Source: Callipepla californica brunnescens
Lineage: Eukaryota; Chordata; Aves; Galliformes; Odontophoridae
Reading direction: 5' to 3'
DNA: 64,000 nucleotides
NCBI GenBank assembly: GCA_023055505.1
Contig: JALIRH010000001.1
Span: 99,417,034 to 99,481,033, forward strand
In this document: piece after piece, positions 11,161-24,230 of the stretch
Numbering within the stretch: position 1 is the stretch's first letter
Layout of the letters: each line of letters opens with the position of its first letter
Notes under the pieces: generated by a model
Seen by the model: the letters and a program-made list of their open reading frames with translations, nothing else
Database searches by the model: none
What the model was told of the DNA's origin: nothing
Position numbers and translations under genes: made by a program

Positions 11161-13330
11161 GTGTTCTTTTGTCAAGAAAAAGACCTTCCTCATGCAATTG
11201 CTAGTTGGGCTGTCATTCATAGAAGCCAAGTTCGTGATTTATAATTTTAAGAGTGGATTTGAAATAATTATCATGATCAGTGATGAAAACTCTGGATAGT
11301 CCTTCCACCCATCTTAGGACAGTGCAAAGTGTGAAGTTCTTGTTACAACTTTAGTGCACGTTTTTATTTCCTTGACATCAAGAGGGATGATTCTAATCAG
11401 ACTTCTGTTAGGCAAGAAAATGGTAGTTAGTTATTTTGATCCTAAGTTGATATCTTCTGTCAGTTTTATGGAGAATCTGGTAATGTTTTAGAGTCTGTTG
11501 GGAAGATCTGCCTTAAGACTTGTCTTCCCAGAAAATATTATTTATAGTATATAACAGTGTTGGTTTGGTTTGCACCATTTTCATCTGTACTTCTTTCTCA
11601 CTTTCTGAGAAAATAAAGTAACTCCTAGTTGACTGATGAGCACATACAAAATCTTTCTCACATACCCATCTCTGGATTGTGGATAAACACAATGGCTGAT
11701 GTAGCCACATAAAATGTCTAGTGTATTATTTAGGAGGGGTTATAAAATGAATTTGGCAGACAGAAGAATCTAGAATTTCATCTGGCATACATTGACATAT
11801 ATCTGTTGACTAAATGGAGCCTGTTTAAGGTAAAACAGCTGAGAATCTGGCATAAATTCATAAAAACAGTTATGAGAAGTACGTTCTTTCGGTTACACTC
11901 ATTTTTTTATTTTGTATATTGTTGCAATTTGTGATTTTATTCCAAGTACCTGTTAGTTTGATAACTACATGAAATACTATGCCGTGTTTTCTTTTTTTTC
12001 TTTTTTTCCTTTAAATTACAAAACAATACATTTTGACCTGGCTTACCAGATTTTTTTGTTTTTTTTTTTTTTCAAAATGCCCAGTTCCATGTATAGGTGG
12101 TTGCATTTGATTTTTGTCATGTCTTATTTACGTACTTTCTTTTAAATTATCAGCATTACTTTAGTTCTCTTGCTAATCAAATGTGGATTATCACAAAGTC
12201 ATTTACAAATCACATTGACTAGAAATAATTCACTTTTTGTTAAAACATGGCTAGTATTCTGCTTCTTTTCCCTTCTAACTAAATTTAGAAGGTACATACT
12301 GCGTTCATCCATGCTATTCTGAAAATCCCTTCTGGATGTGGTAGAAAAGCTGATTTGCATGCATGAGCTCTCCTTCTTGTGTTTGTGCTAGCTTTAAGTA
12401 GCAACACAGCCTTTAATTGTGAGGTTTTAAGTTCTGCAATTAAAATGTACCCTTTCTGCTGAGAGGATTGAGTGATAGTTTTTTGATTTACTTTAGACAG
12501 TTTAGACAAATTATATTTAAAAGCATAAAAAGATGCGGGATGCGGTTTCTGACTCTAGGAAGGTCAATATGTCTTAAGCACATTTGCTGAAAGTTTTACT
12601 TTGAATAACTAATCATCTTTTTCTGCTATATCTCAGAGAATATACTGAAATGCTACTAAGAGTGTGCCTTTCCATCTCCTTCATGGAATCAGTTTTCTTG
12701 GAAACTATGGCTAGAAAGGCCTTGAAAAGTTTAGATAATACAATTTCATGTTATTAAGAGTCCAGAAGTTAAATATGTACAAAATTCACAAAGTGCCTTC
12801 AGGATATTTTCATATTTATAAACTAGATAAATGACATTTAGAAGTAAGATTGTATGGTCAAGGAATCTTGAGACAGGTAAGGCAGATGTCATACTGCAGA
12901 ATGTTTAAATAATGTATGATCAGAAGATAAAAGAGTAAGTACAGCATTAGCTGACTGTAAGTTCTATTAACTCTGTCAACTGGTGGTGCAGAAAAAATAA
13001 AGTAGTTCCTCGAGTTATTTACAAAATTGATTAAATTCAAATATGTGAGTTCACATACTGTTGTCTGCTTATGATAACCATTGTATATCCCTTTATCAAT
13101 GCCTCCATTAACGTATCTTTAGAAACTTGTCCCAACTTGATTTCAGAATTTCTATTTAGTGTGTTAGTGCAAACTGGGATAATTTTATCAGTAGTCGAGA
13201 ACAGTTTTTTTTTAAATCTGAACTTTAGTTTATTACTCTTAAGAACTATTAAACTGTTTTTTCTTTTTCTGGAAAAAAAAAAAAAGTGCCATTTTATTTT
13301 GCTATTATTTGTGTCTCATTTACGTGACTG
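11161..13330. other. AT-rich non-coding DNA, nothing recognised
   Basis: Short unrecognised frames only. T-rich patches occur at 11991-12010 and 12049-12073, and a run of A at 13273-13285. No gene, RNA or transposon end is seen. Confidence 0.65.
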
Positions 13331-13500
13331 TTGTTTCTAGAAGCCCTCACCATGGACTGTTGCACCTCCTCAGTGCAGACCAAGGAGTCCTTGGTCGAAG
13401 TGTAAGCAAAAGACAACAGATGAATGCTGCCATATGGAGTATATGCAAATGAGATAATATTGATCAACATGATAAGCATGCTGTGACTCTTAAACTACAT
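13331..13500. promoter_or_regulatory. Small motif-rich block with palindrome and octamer
   Basis: A perfect inverted repeat, ACCAAGGA-g-TCCTTGGT, lies at 13379-13395. About 50 bp on is a perfect POU octamer ATGCAAAT at 13443-13450. The same 11 bases ATGCAAATGAG recur at 50066-50076. Regulatory function is an inference. Confidence 0.25.
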
Positions 13501-16500
13501 GTAAACCTTTTTTACAGTTTGCAGCCAACTTCTTCATTTTCCCATTTCAGGTCTTCTCCCAAGTATATATACCTTGGGGTCACAGCTGCAATAATAGTAA
13601 TAAAAAGGTTAATAGAGAACTTTCAAGCAGTCAGGAATAATTTATATTATATATAAAAAAAAAAATCAGATGTTGCAGATGTCCTCACAAGTATGTCTTT
13701 TGAATTAGTTAGTATTACATAATACAGTACTGTCTCGTGTGTACTTAAAATGCAGTATTGATTTCCGTTGTTGTTTGAACAATATGTGATTTAAAACCAT
13801 CAGTTCTTTTATTCTTAAAACGCTGGTACTGTATGGCAGTAAATCAGAACTGAACACAAATGTGATGTTACATTTGTTTTCAATATGCACGAGCATGTTT
13901 CATGTTATAAAAATTTAACCATATTTAAATTTTAGGTATTTGCTATAAACTGAGAATGAAATTGTTTATAAAACAAACAGTAGGGTATCTGAAATGTAAC
14001 CTGAAGAAAGCAACATCCTTTGATTTCGTAAAAAATAAGTTAGTAAAAACTTTCCATTTTATATTTGCAGCATTTGCTAGCGTTTATTTGATTCTAAATA
14101 TATACAAATTGTATTCTGGTTGGATACGAGGAAGTGACATGAGGGTTGAAAACAAGGTGAGCACGTATAGAGTTCACTTCTCATTCATCTAGGTTACTCT
14201 TATCTTAATGTCCTACAGCAGCAACAGATGATGTTGTTTTCCATGTTTTGCTCTAGATATGCACTCAGTATTTTTAGGAAGTTAGTAGTTGTCATGAAGT
14301 TGGCTTACATGCTCTGAATGATGATACTGAACATCATTCCTCTCCTTAATATTTCTTGATACTATATAACGTGGCAGGATTTCTAGTTGTGAGCCAGCTT
14401 TGGTGTTCCTGTCTCTTCTCCATTATAGGTATTCAGTGCCAGTATAATTTGGTACGTCTGGCATGATATTTAGCAGTCATCCTGATACTGAAACTGCCTC
14501 TCAGTTCCAGAAGTTAACTGAATTCTGAATGGGCTTAGGATGAAATTCTGTTTTTTTTTTTTTTTTTTTTTGAATATTTTTATTATTGAACTCTTTTTTA
14601 TGAAGCTTGAAGTCATTGACTTTTTTTAATAAGATAATTAGCCAACCTTTGGTGCATTCTTAAACTAAACCAAGCTTCCTAGATTAGAAGATATTTTTTA
14701 GTAATAAAAATAATAGAATAGGTTGTGATTTGCTTCCTTCACAACCCAAAGCATGAAAAAAGGAAGTGTACATTTAGGAGAGAAGGGGTATACAAGTAGA
14801 TCAAGTCTCCCTATGGGATTAGTTCAGTGATGAACTGGTGCCTTCTTTCAATAACGAGAAGCTGCTTTACAAGTGTTAAGTTAATATAAGTGTTAATGTT
14901 TGTTTAGGAGATGAAGAGACTCTGCTGGGGGCTATCAGAAGGAACGGAAGATCTTCAATATGAAAAATAGGAGAAAGCATGCAAAATGCAACTGTACTAA
15001 TTTAGGAAACAGTATAGAAGTAGGTATGTTCATATATGTAGGATTTCTGAATTACGAAAAGTAACTCCATAGTAATACCAGTGAGCTTTTAAAGCACATT
15101 CAGGAGATTTAAAAGTATTCCTTGGAAGAAGCACTTCATATGCTTAGAAGCAGAATTATTTTTCATTGTTGCTGTGACTTTAACCTCTGATAAATGGAAG
15201 CAATCATCTGTTTTTATTTATTGCTTTTCTGAAAATATTAGGTGTGGGTTTTTTAATATGGCAGTTAGGCAATAAAGTTGCTTTACAGGATACCAAAATA
15301 TCATTCAGTGAAAATACTACACATGGTTTATATTCAAGTTCTTCATTGTTCAAAATTCAATTTTCCTCCATCCTCACGCATTATGCTGATGGTGTTGACT
15401 TTAAGGGGTACATTTTCAAAGTCTTTTCTTCAGGATTTATAGCTAGATAACTCCCATTAATTTTAATGGTAAATGTGTGGCTAAATCCTGTACACAGTTT
15501 TTGAAAAATATGTTCTTATGGTTATTGTTTTACACACTTCTGCCTAGATCCAGCAATCAAAGTTTATATTTTTCAGCTGTTTTATATAATATACACATGA
15601 AAGTGTAACTTGTATGGAAATGTCAAAAAAAAAAAGGTTTTGGTCTAAAGATACAAAATTTTCCAAAGATCAGTTCATATATTTTCCAAAATATAAAGCA
15701 GTATAAATTGCAGTCAAAGTTTCACTTTGTATATTTTATGCAAATCAAATTTACTGTTGTTTTGTTTGGTATTCTCATCTTGGCTCTGTAAATATATGTT
15801 CAGTTAGGCAGTTCCCTTGCCATTATCTGTAAAATTAACATAAGTAACCTTTAAAATAACAAATTCTCCTATTTTTCATTAAAATGTTGAGTTAATTATG
15901 TATTGTATTCTATTCACAATAATATTTGTTATGTTTCTGTGGTAATCTGAGCTCTCATTATTCACAAACGCCTGTGGCATCTATGAGTTATTAGGGCCTT
16001 CTTTTTTTGTGGTATAAACATACTTTCCTCATGCAGTGGACATCTGTATGGCTGTACTAATGTAAAAATCATCACCACCTTGTTTTCCTCCCCATAAGTA
16101 GAAAATTTGCACAGAACATTATCATCATTCTGTGCATTTACCATGTGAGTTTTTTACTTCTTAATCATAGTGAATGCAGCGTTCAGAGGAATTTTCTGTT
16201 GGATTATCAGAAACTAGCAAGGCAAACGGTAGATGTTGCTTTAGCTGACCGTATATTAACTATTTTATTGCAATGACAGAAGAAAAAAAAAAAAAGTTCA
16301 GTGAACTGAATAAATGGGATAATCTAGTTGGTGACGTTGCCTGGCCCAAAGTATACCAGTGTGGTTAAAAAGTACATTCCGGTTAAAATAAATAAATGAA
16401 TTAGAAACTGAATTTAAGTTCCTTTTGGAATAAAATGATAACAAATGGGGAGGTTTACACAAAAAGGATAGTAGATATTTACTAAAAACCACAGACAATA

Positions 16501-16519
16501 TGAAAGGATTAAAATGCTT
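13501..16519. other. AT-rich non-coding DNA
   Basis: This holds a 21-nt T run at 14551-14571 and an exon-like segment at 14071-14156 with AG and GT borders (see findings). I do not recognise any protein or repeat family. Confidence 0.6.
14551..14571 (+). repeat. Poly-T tract
   Basis: Twenty-one consecutive T. No retroelement body is recognised beside it. Confidence 0.85.
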
Positions 16520-16915
16520 TAATCAGACAGAAAAAAAGGCTTTGGCTACTTGATTAGGGCTGATTTCCACCATCTGCTTATACTTACTGAGGATCTAGCC
16601 CTGACTGAACACTAATTTGTGCACTTCCTAGAAATTGAAATCTCTCAGCAAGCAAATTAACAAGAGCAGGGATTCAGCAATAATGGAGCTCCTCGGCTTT
16701 TGTTTCCCTCTGACAGATGGACAGGGTGCGCTCAAATTGAATTCAGCTTTAATTGCATTGTGCCATTTAAAATTTTATCTGCTCCACAGATTTTGTTTAC
16801 AGGTTTCAGGATTCCAAACCTTTGGAAATTTTTTTCTCAGCCCTGGGTGAAATAAAGAGCACTATAATTCTGTGTGACTAGTAGGTGTTCATTACCACTC
16901 TTTGCCCTAAAGGGT
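16520..16915. promoter_or_regulatory. Candidate conserved non-coding element with SOX and FOX cores
   Basis: The block is less repetitive and slightly GC-richer than its surroundings. It has CATTGTG (16756-16762, a SOX-type core), TGTTTAC (16794-16800, a FOX-type core) and several AATTGAA/TTTAATTG stretches. The frame that runs through part of it (about 71 codons) has no recognisable domain. It looks like a vertebrate developmental enhancer, but only alignment could show that. Confidence 0.35.
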
Positions 16916-17288
16916 GGTGTGCAGAAAAAAGGCAAAGAATTCTATTTTCAAGCCTTAAATTGATGGGTGGAGAAGTACAATTTTTCTCACTGTAAACGCT
17001 CTCTTATTGAGTATCTCTTCATAAATAGAAATATTTTTAGAAGGTAGGCCGAGAAGTACAATGTGTTAGAGCTGCTTTCATTTTCTGCTTTCATTAAGGC
17101 ATCACAAACTTTAGTTAGTTGTGAAGTCTGTTGTTGAGAGTTAAAAGCTTTTTGTGTCGAAGAGACAAATTCTAACCAATAAGTAATAATAATCTGAAAT
17201 TCTTTTATACTTCTTTTGTGACTTAATCACGGGTGAGATTAAACAGGCTTTCTTCTGGAAGAGACGTGAAATATTACTGAACAATTTA
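16916..17288. other. Non-coding DNA upstream of a CR1 end
   Basis: No gene seen. The last 40-50 bp may be a diverged upstream part of the adjoining CR1, but I cannot align it by eye. Confidence 0.55.
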
Positions 17289-17470
17289 AGGACAGTGGAA
17301 GCACTGGAACAAGTTGCTTGCAGATGTGATGGATGCCCCATCCATGGAGACAGGCTGGCCAGGGATCTGAGCTGCCTGATGGAGCTGTAGGTGTCCCTGT
17401 TAATTGCTGGGGAGTTGGACTAGATGACCTTTAAAGGTCTCCTCCAACTCGTAGGATTCTGTGATTCTGT
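17289..17470 (+). mobile_element. CR1 LINE 3' end, 5'-truncated
   Basis: The order of landmarks is that of a bird CR1 tail: 'gcactggaacaagttgc', 'gatggatgccccatcc', 'gggagttggactagatgacc', 'aggtctcctccaactc' and the terminal 'attctgtgattctgt'. Its 3' end faces right. No reverse-transcriptase sequence remains. The left border is approximate because similarity fades gradually. Confidence 0.92.
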
Positions 17471-18187
17471 CATTTTACTTGAGTTTCGAAGTTTTTTATG
17501 ATGACAACATTGGAGATGCTTTTGTTAGAAAATTGCTTGTAGGTCTGTGGGCTCTTCTGCATAAATCATTGGCTTGGTTGATACTGAACTGTGATACTTC
17601 TGATGGTGAAACAAAGACCTCAGAATTTGAATCTACCATAATAACTGATTTATGTTTCTACTTAAGCAAAAACTTAGCATCTGTGCATTGCTACCAGAAG
17701 TATGAGTTCCATCCTGTGACACACTTCATGTAAATGTTCTTTCTATTTTATTATCTGCTGTTATGATTGCTGAGTAATGGGTTACACTGGAAACTTATGT
17801 TCCTTCTTTTTGCAGAAGTGCAAGAGAGTTACATGCACCTACAAGCTGGTCATTCTAGAAATAAATTCTTAGTGATGAGAAGCATCACAGTTCCTGTATG
17901 AATGAGTGGGAATTGTGATACTAAAAATGTGTTTTGTGAGGTAAATTTCTTAAACTTGGACAAAATTTTCAAAATCTGAGGGAAAAGCTTTCTTATTATT
18001 GTAAAATAAACTTATTTGAGAGCTATCTTCTCTCTTCTTTTCTCTCCCTGTCTTTAAATAACAGATCACATAAATAGTATTCTTTGTAAGTTAGTCATTT
18101 GCATTTATGGGTGATAACCAAAATTAGTGTGTGTTTCAGCAGATTCCAATAGGAAAAGAATGTGATCCTCCTTCTCATGCCCCCCAC

Positions 18188-18192
<5 letters not shown>

Positions 18193-18218
<26 letters not shown>
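18193..18218 (+). repeat. Poly-A tract (26 A)
   Basis: Uninterrupted A run after a C-rich stretch. CR1 elements do not end in poly-A and no retrocopy body is recognised upstream, so I leave it as a simple repeat. Confidence 0.85.
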
Positions 18219-20842
18219 GAAAGAAGTGACAGTAGCAGCAGAAGAGAAGAAGTTGCTCTTTGCAGCCTTGTATTCCAGAAAGATTATTTGATGTTAAACT
18301 TCCTTCCATTAGCTTGGAAGGTCCCATGAGAGGAAGAGTAGTATTGGTAGAGATTCCTGCCTAGTGCTGCTTGGTTTGGTTAGAGTTATTTAGGGTGGCC
18401 ACCTTGAACAGATCTTTGAGCATTTCTGAAGAACAGTTATACGTGGAGCTCTTGATGCACATATGGACCTTCAGATAGTTTCTTTCAGGTGCTAGACTAG
18501 ATATGGCAAGGAATTGCCCTGATAAATTTAAAAGCAAAATCCTTCTAATTTTAGCATGTTCAAATTTTTGTCCATGGACTAACTACAAACATCTGTCCTA
18601 TTTTTGGCGATGTAGAGGTGGAGTAAGTAATAAGTATTAGACATTTTTGTCCAGAAGCATTTATAATAATAATAATAAATAATAAAAATCCATTTCATTG
18701 TGTTTTTCCTGTCTTTCATGTTTTGAGTTAATAGAATCTTGAGAATTATCTTCAGAAATCAACGCCCTCATCTGGGTTTGACCTATGATGAAGTTTTCAG
18801 GACAGCTTACTCTACCGGTGTACACTGAGTGCTCAGCAATTGAAGTAATGGAATGTATTTTTTCATTAATATTTTATACTACAGTAGCACTCCAAAGCAC
18901 TACCCAGGTACTGGAAGTATATCATTTGATGGTATACAGATAGACTTTTGCTCTTCTGAGGAAACACCTGAAATAATACAAAATAGTAGAAATGGATTTT
19001 GAGGCTTGGAGGTAGTAAAATTTAGCAGAGATAGTTTCTTTACATATTAGGGTTTTTTTTTTTTAATGAATTCCTTGCTTTCTTTGTGACCCCTCTCCAT
19101 TTTGTTGTCTTCAGGAGTAAAAATTGCAGGTAGCTAAAGGTGGTAAAATATCTTAGAGCTGAGGTAAGGAAAACTGTAGGGTACTGTGGAGTACTTTGTG
19201 TAATACTGTAATTGGAAGCTGATGAGTTCTTCTTTTGCCAAATTTAGGAATGAAGGAGTTAATTGGATTTTTGCCATTGTCATCAGTGGGAACAGGATCA
19301 TGCCTATTCTGCCTTAATCAGTTATGATGAGAGAGATTTATAGGTAGGAAGTATATACATGACAGTTTCCAGCTCAGTGAGTTTACACTTGCTGCTATGA
19401 GATTTTTGGCTAATTCCCTGGAGTCCTCCCATCACATTTCTTCTCTTAGGTCAGCTGTGTTGGATTCTGTGAGATTTTAAGTAGGAGGACTAAATACCCC
19501 CTACGGTGGCTTAATTGTTCTTAAAACAAGACGGATTTCATTTGCCAGCTTGAGATTTTGAAGGGAACCATGGACTGTTAGTATTGATGTTGGAATCTAT
19601 TATTGCAGAGGACTAATATTGTATTAGTTTTTTGAGAAAAACTCCTAGAGCTTTCCCATTTTACACAGTTGTAGTCCACACACTGTTCTGATTTGTATCC
19701 TGTCTCTGTACATGAAGCAGCTGATGTTTCATACTGGTATTTCAGTAGCTGGCTTTCAGAATGAGTATCTATAATGTTATCTTCAAATAACTTAGCTTAA
19801 CAAGAAATAATACAGAATCCTTTTCTCTCCCTGAAAGTGGAAGAAAATTCAGCTAAACTAAAGAGATGATAATTCGCTTCCACAAATAGTTATATAAATT
19901 TAGATTTGTCTGTAGTAAAGGGCTTATTAATGGCAACATCCTTGACTTCAAGAACAATATCCAGAACATATGTTCCACATACAGTGTGTGAAAGTGTTTG
20001 TTTTACATGAAAAGTGAATTTAGGAGTAGGTCTGTAGGCTACTACTGAGTGCTGGTTAAGTCACAGATTATTTGTGAACCTTTAATAGTACATAATTCTT
20101 TACATTGTGGATTGTTCAGTTTAAACGAGAGCCATTTATAGCTAATTGTTCACCTGGCAAGCTGTCTGATGTGCATTTTTGAGAGCTGTGTTTCTTGGGG
20201 TTTCAAATGTCTTGAGTGTAGGAGTTGAACCTTTCCATCTCATTGTATAGACAAATCCCCTGATATCTGCAGTGTTCCAGATAAGGTGGGTTTGAAAAAA
20301 TGGGAAAAAAAAATACCCAAGCACACACACAAACCCCCCAAAAACCGTTGTGTTAAAATTTAAGAGGACTTGAAGCTATTTAACATACATTAGATGCTCT
20401 CCTAGCCCACCACTTTTGTTGAGGTCTTCAGACTGTGTCTGGGATCCCTTATAGTGAGACTGGACACTTCTAAAGATACCGTGAAGTGGATGTCTCTCAA
20501 GGTTTATTTTAACTGAGCTGCTTTATCTCTCCGCAACTAGAATGAATTAACATACATACATTCAAGAAACTAGTAGAAGTAAAATAAGTCACCTACAAGA
20601 TTAGGAATGTAAAGGACTAGTTTCTGCTTTACAGAAGCCCTCTGCTGAACAGCTTTCAAATTTACACTGAAATTGTCTAAATGGCCTCTCAAGTTTTGAG
20701 TCAAATGGCTCGATAGGTTCTTAAAAGGATTTCTTTTCTTTTCAAGATGAATACCATACTGTCTGTATAAGCTTGGCTCTATTAAAATATTTCTGATGTA
20801 AAGGTAGTTTTGGAAGTCTTTTATTTTCTCATGTTATGTTGT

Positions 20843-20860
20843 TATTTATTTATTTATTTT
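20843..20860 (+). repeat. (TTTA)n microsatellite
   Basis: About four TTTA units, followed by further T-rich sequence up to 20880. Confidence 0.75.
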
Positions 20861-21093
20861 GGGTTTTTTTTTGTTTTTTTCCTAGACAGGAAAGCAAAGG
20901 AAGTATTGTCTAAATCCATTTAGGTGATTAGGAAATAATAATTAAGAGCAACTGTGCCTTGTATGCTGACATTTTTTTCTATCCCTCTACTGAAAAGACC
21001 GATTATACTGGATTAAAGTTACTTGATGGTTGATGGTTGTGTTTTTGCACTAAAAAATAACCCCCCAAACCCACCCCACAAAACAAAACATGC

Positions 21094-21119
21094 TTTTTTT
21101 TTTTTTTTTTTTTTTTTTT
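21094..21119 (+). repeat. Poly-T tract (26 T)
   Basis: Uninterrupted T run. The sequence on the left (ccccaaacccaccccacaaaacaaaaca) is low-complexity C/A. Confidence 0.85.
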
Positions 21120-21249
21120 GTAAGAGTGATTTATTATGATTTTCTTTCTCCCATGGATTTTTATGTCTTGAAATTGAAGTCAGTGTTATTAATGCCACCA
21201 TTTTTAACCACAAACATCTGCTTTTATCACATTGTTACTCTTGGTCACT

Positions 21250-22330
21250 TGTAGTTAATTAAGATTTCAGACACAGAGTTGCCAATCAACATACTAAATG
21301 TACCTCTCTCTTCTGTTTTCACAAGCAGGCACCAGGAGATTCAACACAGTGGTTGATAGCTGGTATGTGATATCTGTCTCCTGGTTTATAGCCTGGTACA
21401 GTAATGTCATTGCCCCATGTGGCAAATGGTGTAAGCTATTGTAAAACTGTTTGTCTATGTGATTAAGACATTGCAGCAGTGTGCAGCACCAGCCAATTAC
21501 TTTTTTAATTTAATTATAGCAGAAAAAAGAGAATAGCATAATAGAAATTCTTGTCATAGGGAATATGTAAAATGTAAATTGAAGAGCCATGAAAATTTCA
21601 TGCATTGGCAGGCTGATTTGTTCTTATTTTCAACTTGTTATGAAGACTGAGTTTCTTAAATGCAATAAAACAAGACATAGCACTGTTTAGTAATTACTTA
21701 GTTCTACATCAAAATAATTATATACAGTATGTGTTTGCAATCCACTCTGCTGTATATGAATGTAAAAATGAACACTTCAGGGCCCATATCAATTTTGTCT
21801 TTTAGACAGTGTAAATAAAGCTGAATCTTCAACTTTCAAATTAAAACTGATAACCTTGGGCAATCAGGGCTTTTATAAAGAAGGGGAAAAAACTTTAGCT
21901 TGTCTCAGAACAGGTTGTGTCTCTGGAATGCTTCTGGGACTAAAGAGATCAATTAAGTGTGTATAAACAAACAGTTGGAAAAAAGCTACTAAAACAACAG
22001 AGGAGAAAGCTCTCTATTGGGCTCCAGGGGCCTGGGGGAGCGAAGTTTCATTAACTGGATCTGAAGTCCTATGGCCTTCTATAAACAGGCATTAATTAAA
22101 GAATGTAAAAAATAAAGTTTCAGACCTTGCAATATGTTAATGATCATATGATTCAGGGCCTGGGAAGGAGAGGAGCAGCAGAGGTCATAAAATAAGCATG
22201 AAGCATTTAATATGAGTGCTTGGCAGGGATTTCTGCAAATTAGTTGGTTATTTGCTGGTCCAAAGCAAATTAAGGTGATTTTGCTTCACTTGCTAATTTT
22301 TTATGTGCATGCTTGGCAAAATGTTTTTCA
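21250..22330. promoter_or_regulatory. Candidate cluster of conserved non-coding elements
   Basis: About 1 kb with little simple repeat and many homeodomain-like cores: TTTAATTTAATTATAG near 21506, CAATTAAGTG near 21950, ATTAATTAAAG near 22092, the palindrome ATGATCAT (22140-22147) and CAAATTAAGG near 22266. A GC-richer island (ggctccaggggcctggggga) sits near 22020. There is no plausible reading frame. The texture is that of vertebrate developmental enhancers; conservation is untested. Confidence 0.35.
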
Positions 22331-24208
22331 CAAATGGATGAAGGTTATTGTTAATGGCATAATGAGAAATATTAACATATTTAAATAAACCAGTGTATTC
22401 TGACATAGGCCACAGGCGCACACTTTTACACATGTTTTTAAATATATCTTCTCCTGTAGCACAGCAAGAGCTTTTTTGGATGAAGTTCCTAAAAGAGCTG
22501 ATGTTATTTGTAGTAACATGTTTATACACTGTATTATTTAAATCCACCTAAAGCCCCAAACTTCATGTAAAAGGACATTATCCTTCCGAAACATTAAAGG
22601 AAGACTTGCAAGTTAAAACTAATGTGTTAGGCAATTTTTTTGGCATATATTTAAGAATATGATTATTTAGCAAGCTGTTTCATTGTCATTGCATATAATG
22701 TTTGCATTTTATATCATTTTCAGCTTTTGAAGTGCCTTAATTTCATTATATTTTGTAGGGAATTCAAGTTTTTTGAACATGTAGGATTATAACTGTTCTT
22801 GTGTGTCTATTTGTTCCTGTCCACACAATGTAAAATCAAATGAGGGCCAAATTTAGTGTGTTTCTTTTTTGGTATTATAAGAAAATGAAAATGGTGGGTG
22901 CTTACTTTTAGCAGCAGTTACTGTCAGGAAAACAAAGCAAAACAAAAAGGCCAAAGGAAATTACAGAAATCATGTATTCCTAGTTCTTTATAATGAGATT
23001 CTAACTCTTAACTTGTTCAGGTAGCATATTTCTTTGTCACTTAATTGTATTCTTGCATTTTATCAATTCACTCATGTGTTACTAGTTTCTTTTATTTAGT
23101 ATCTGATTACTCCCTTTATTTGCATACTTTTTAAGTTTCCATTACCTAATAGTTTAAGGAAAAAAACTACTTGAGGAACTGCTTGACATTTAGATTGAAC
23201 AAGTTCTGTATCTTTAAATTCTCTGAAGTTAGGAGGTGGATGTGGCAACAGTACATAGTAGAGGGAGGTAGTACGAGTAGGAAGCTACTATTGACATTGT
23301 TCTGTTGCAGCAATTTTAGATGGACAAATTGCAGTTGAGAAAATTTCATGACTCGGTAAAATGAGCAATGATGACATCTGTGGATGCAGGTCTGTTCATA
23401 TCTTTGCAGAGCCTTTAGGGAAATAAATATCTCGGAACATTCGGTGAAGTGAAGCTCACTCAATAAATCAACCTGACACAATAACACTTCTGGCACATGA
23501 GCTCTACTTCTCCTCAGCACCACCTACCCCTCTGTGTTCCTGTGCTACCAAATGGTGTCTCCCCACAGGCCTCTAAATCAAATCAGAGCACACAAATACA
23601 GTGAGAATTTATTGGGAATTGGTTTTGTTCGGCAAAAACATTACTTATTAGATGAACTGAAATGATAAATTTTGACCCTTTAAGCACTGAGTAAATTCAG
23701 ACACCTTTCTTAAGTAGGAAGTGGAAGACAAAATTTAGGCTAACTTGCAGAAGGTAAATAAACGCGAAGATAAGTTTACGATCTGGTTTGTCAGAACAGA
23801 TATGTAAGTTCCCCAGATGAGGTAAGTTAGCTTTTAAACTTTTTAATTAGTACCTCTATTTATGAAGTAAAATTAGAATGTATTAAACTATAGCAATAGG
23901 AATACTAACTGTGTCACCCTGTTGCATCGTGCAAGTAGAACACTCTAGAAGGGATGCATCAACTATTTCATGGTTAGATGCTGTTCTTACATAATAAATT
24001 TAAATACATTATTTCTACAAACTTAATCTTATATATGTAAAATAGTGTTTTAAATCCACTGGTTATAGTTTTTGAAAGCAAATGGGAAAAAGGAAGGTCT
24101 CAATGCTTTTCCTTTATTTTAGAGATTTGGAACAGAAACATTCAGAATGATCTAAGCATCCTTGGGTTAAAGTAAAATTAAATCAGGCTCAGTAAATAAT
24201 TTTTATAG

Positions 24209-24230
24209 AAACAAACAAACAAACAAACAA
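24209..24230 (+). repeat. (AAAC)n microsatellite
   Basis: About five AAAC units, followed by a short A run. Confidence 0.85.

Larger units (their letters stand above)
17471..21249. other. AT-rich non-coding DNA with several homopolymer tracts
   Basis: A 26-nt A run lies at 18193-18218, an AAT-type stretch at 18662-18685, a TTTA stretch at about 20843-20860 and a 26-nt T run at 21094-21119. No gene or transposon family is recognised. Frames reaching into these tracts encode only low-complexity sequence. Confidence 0.65.

Noticed and set aside
18193..18218. Poly-A runs here and at 26602 and 30386 as tails of processed retrocopies
   Set aside because: No gene-like sequence or target duplication was found next to them. 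CR1, the dominant bird LINE, does not make poly-A tails.
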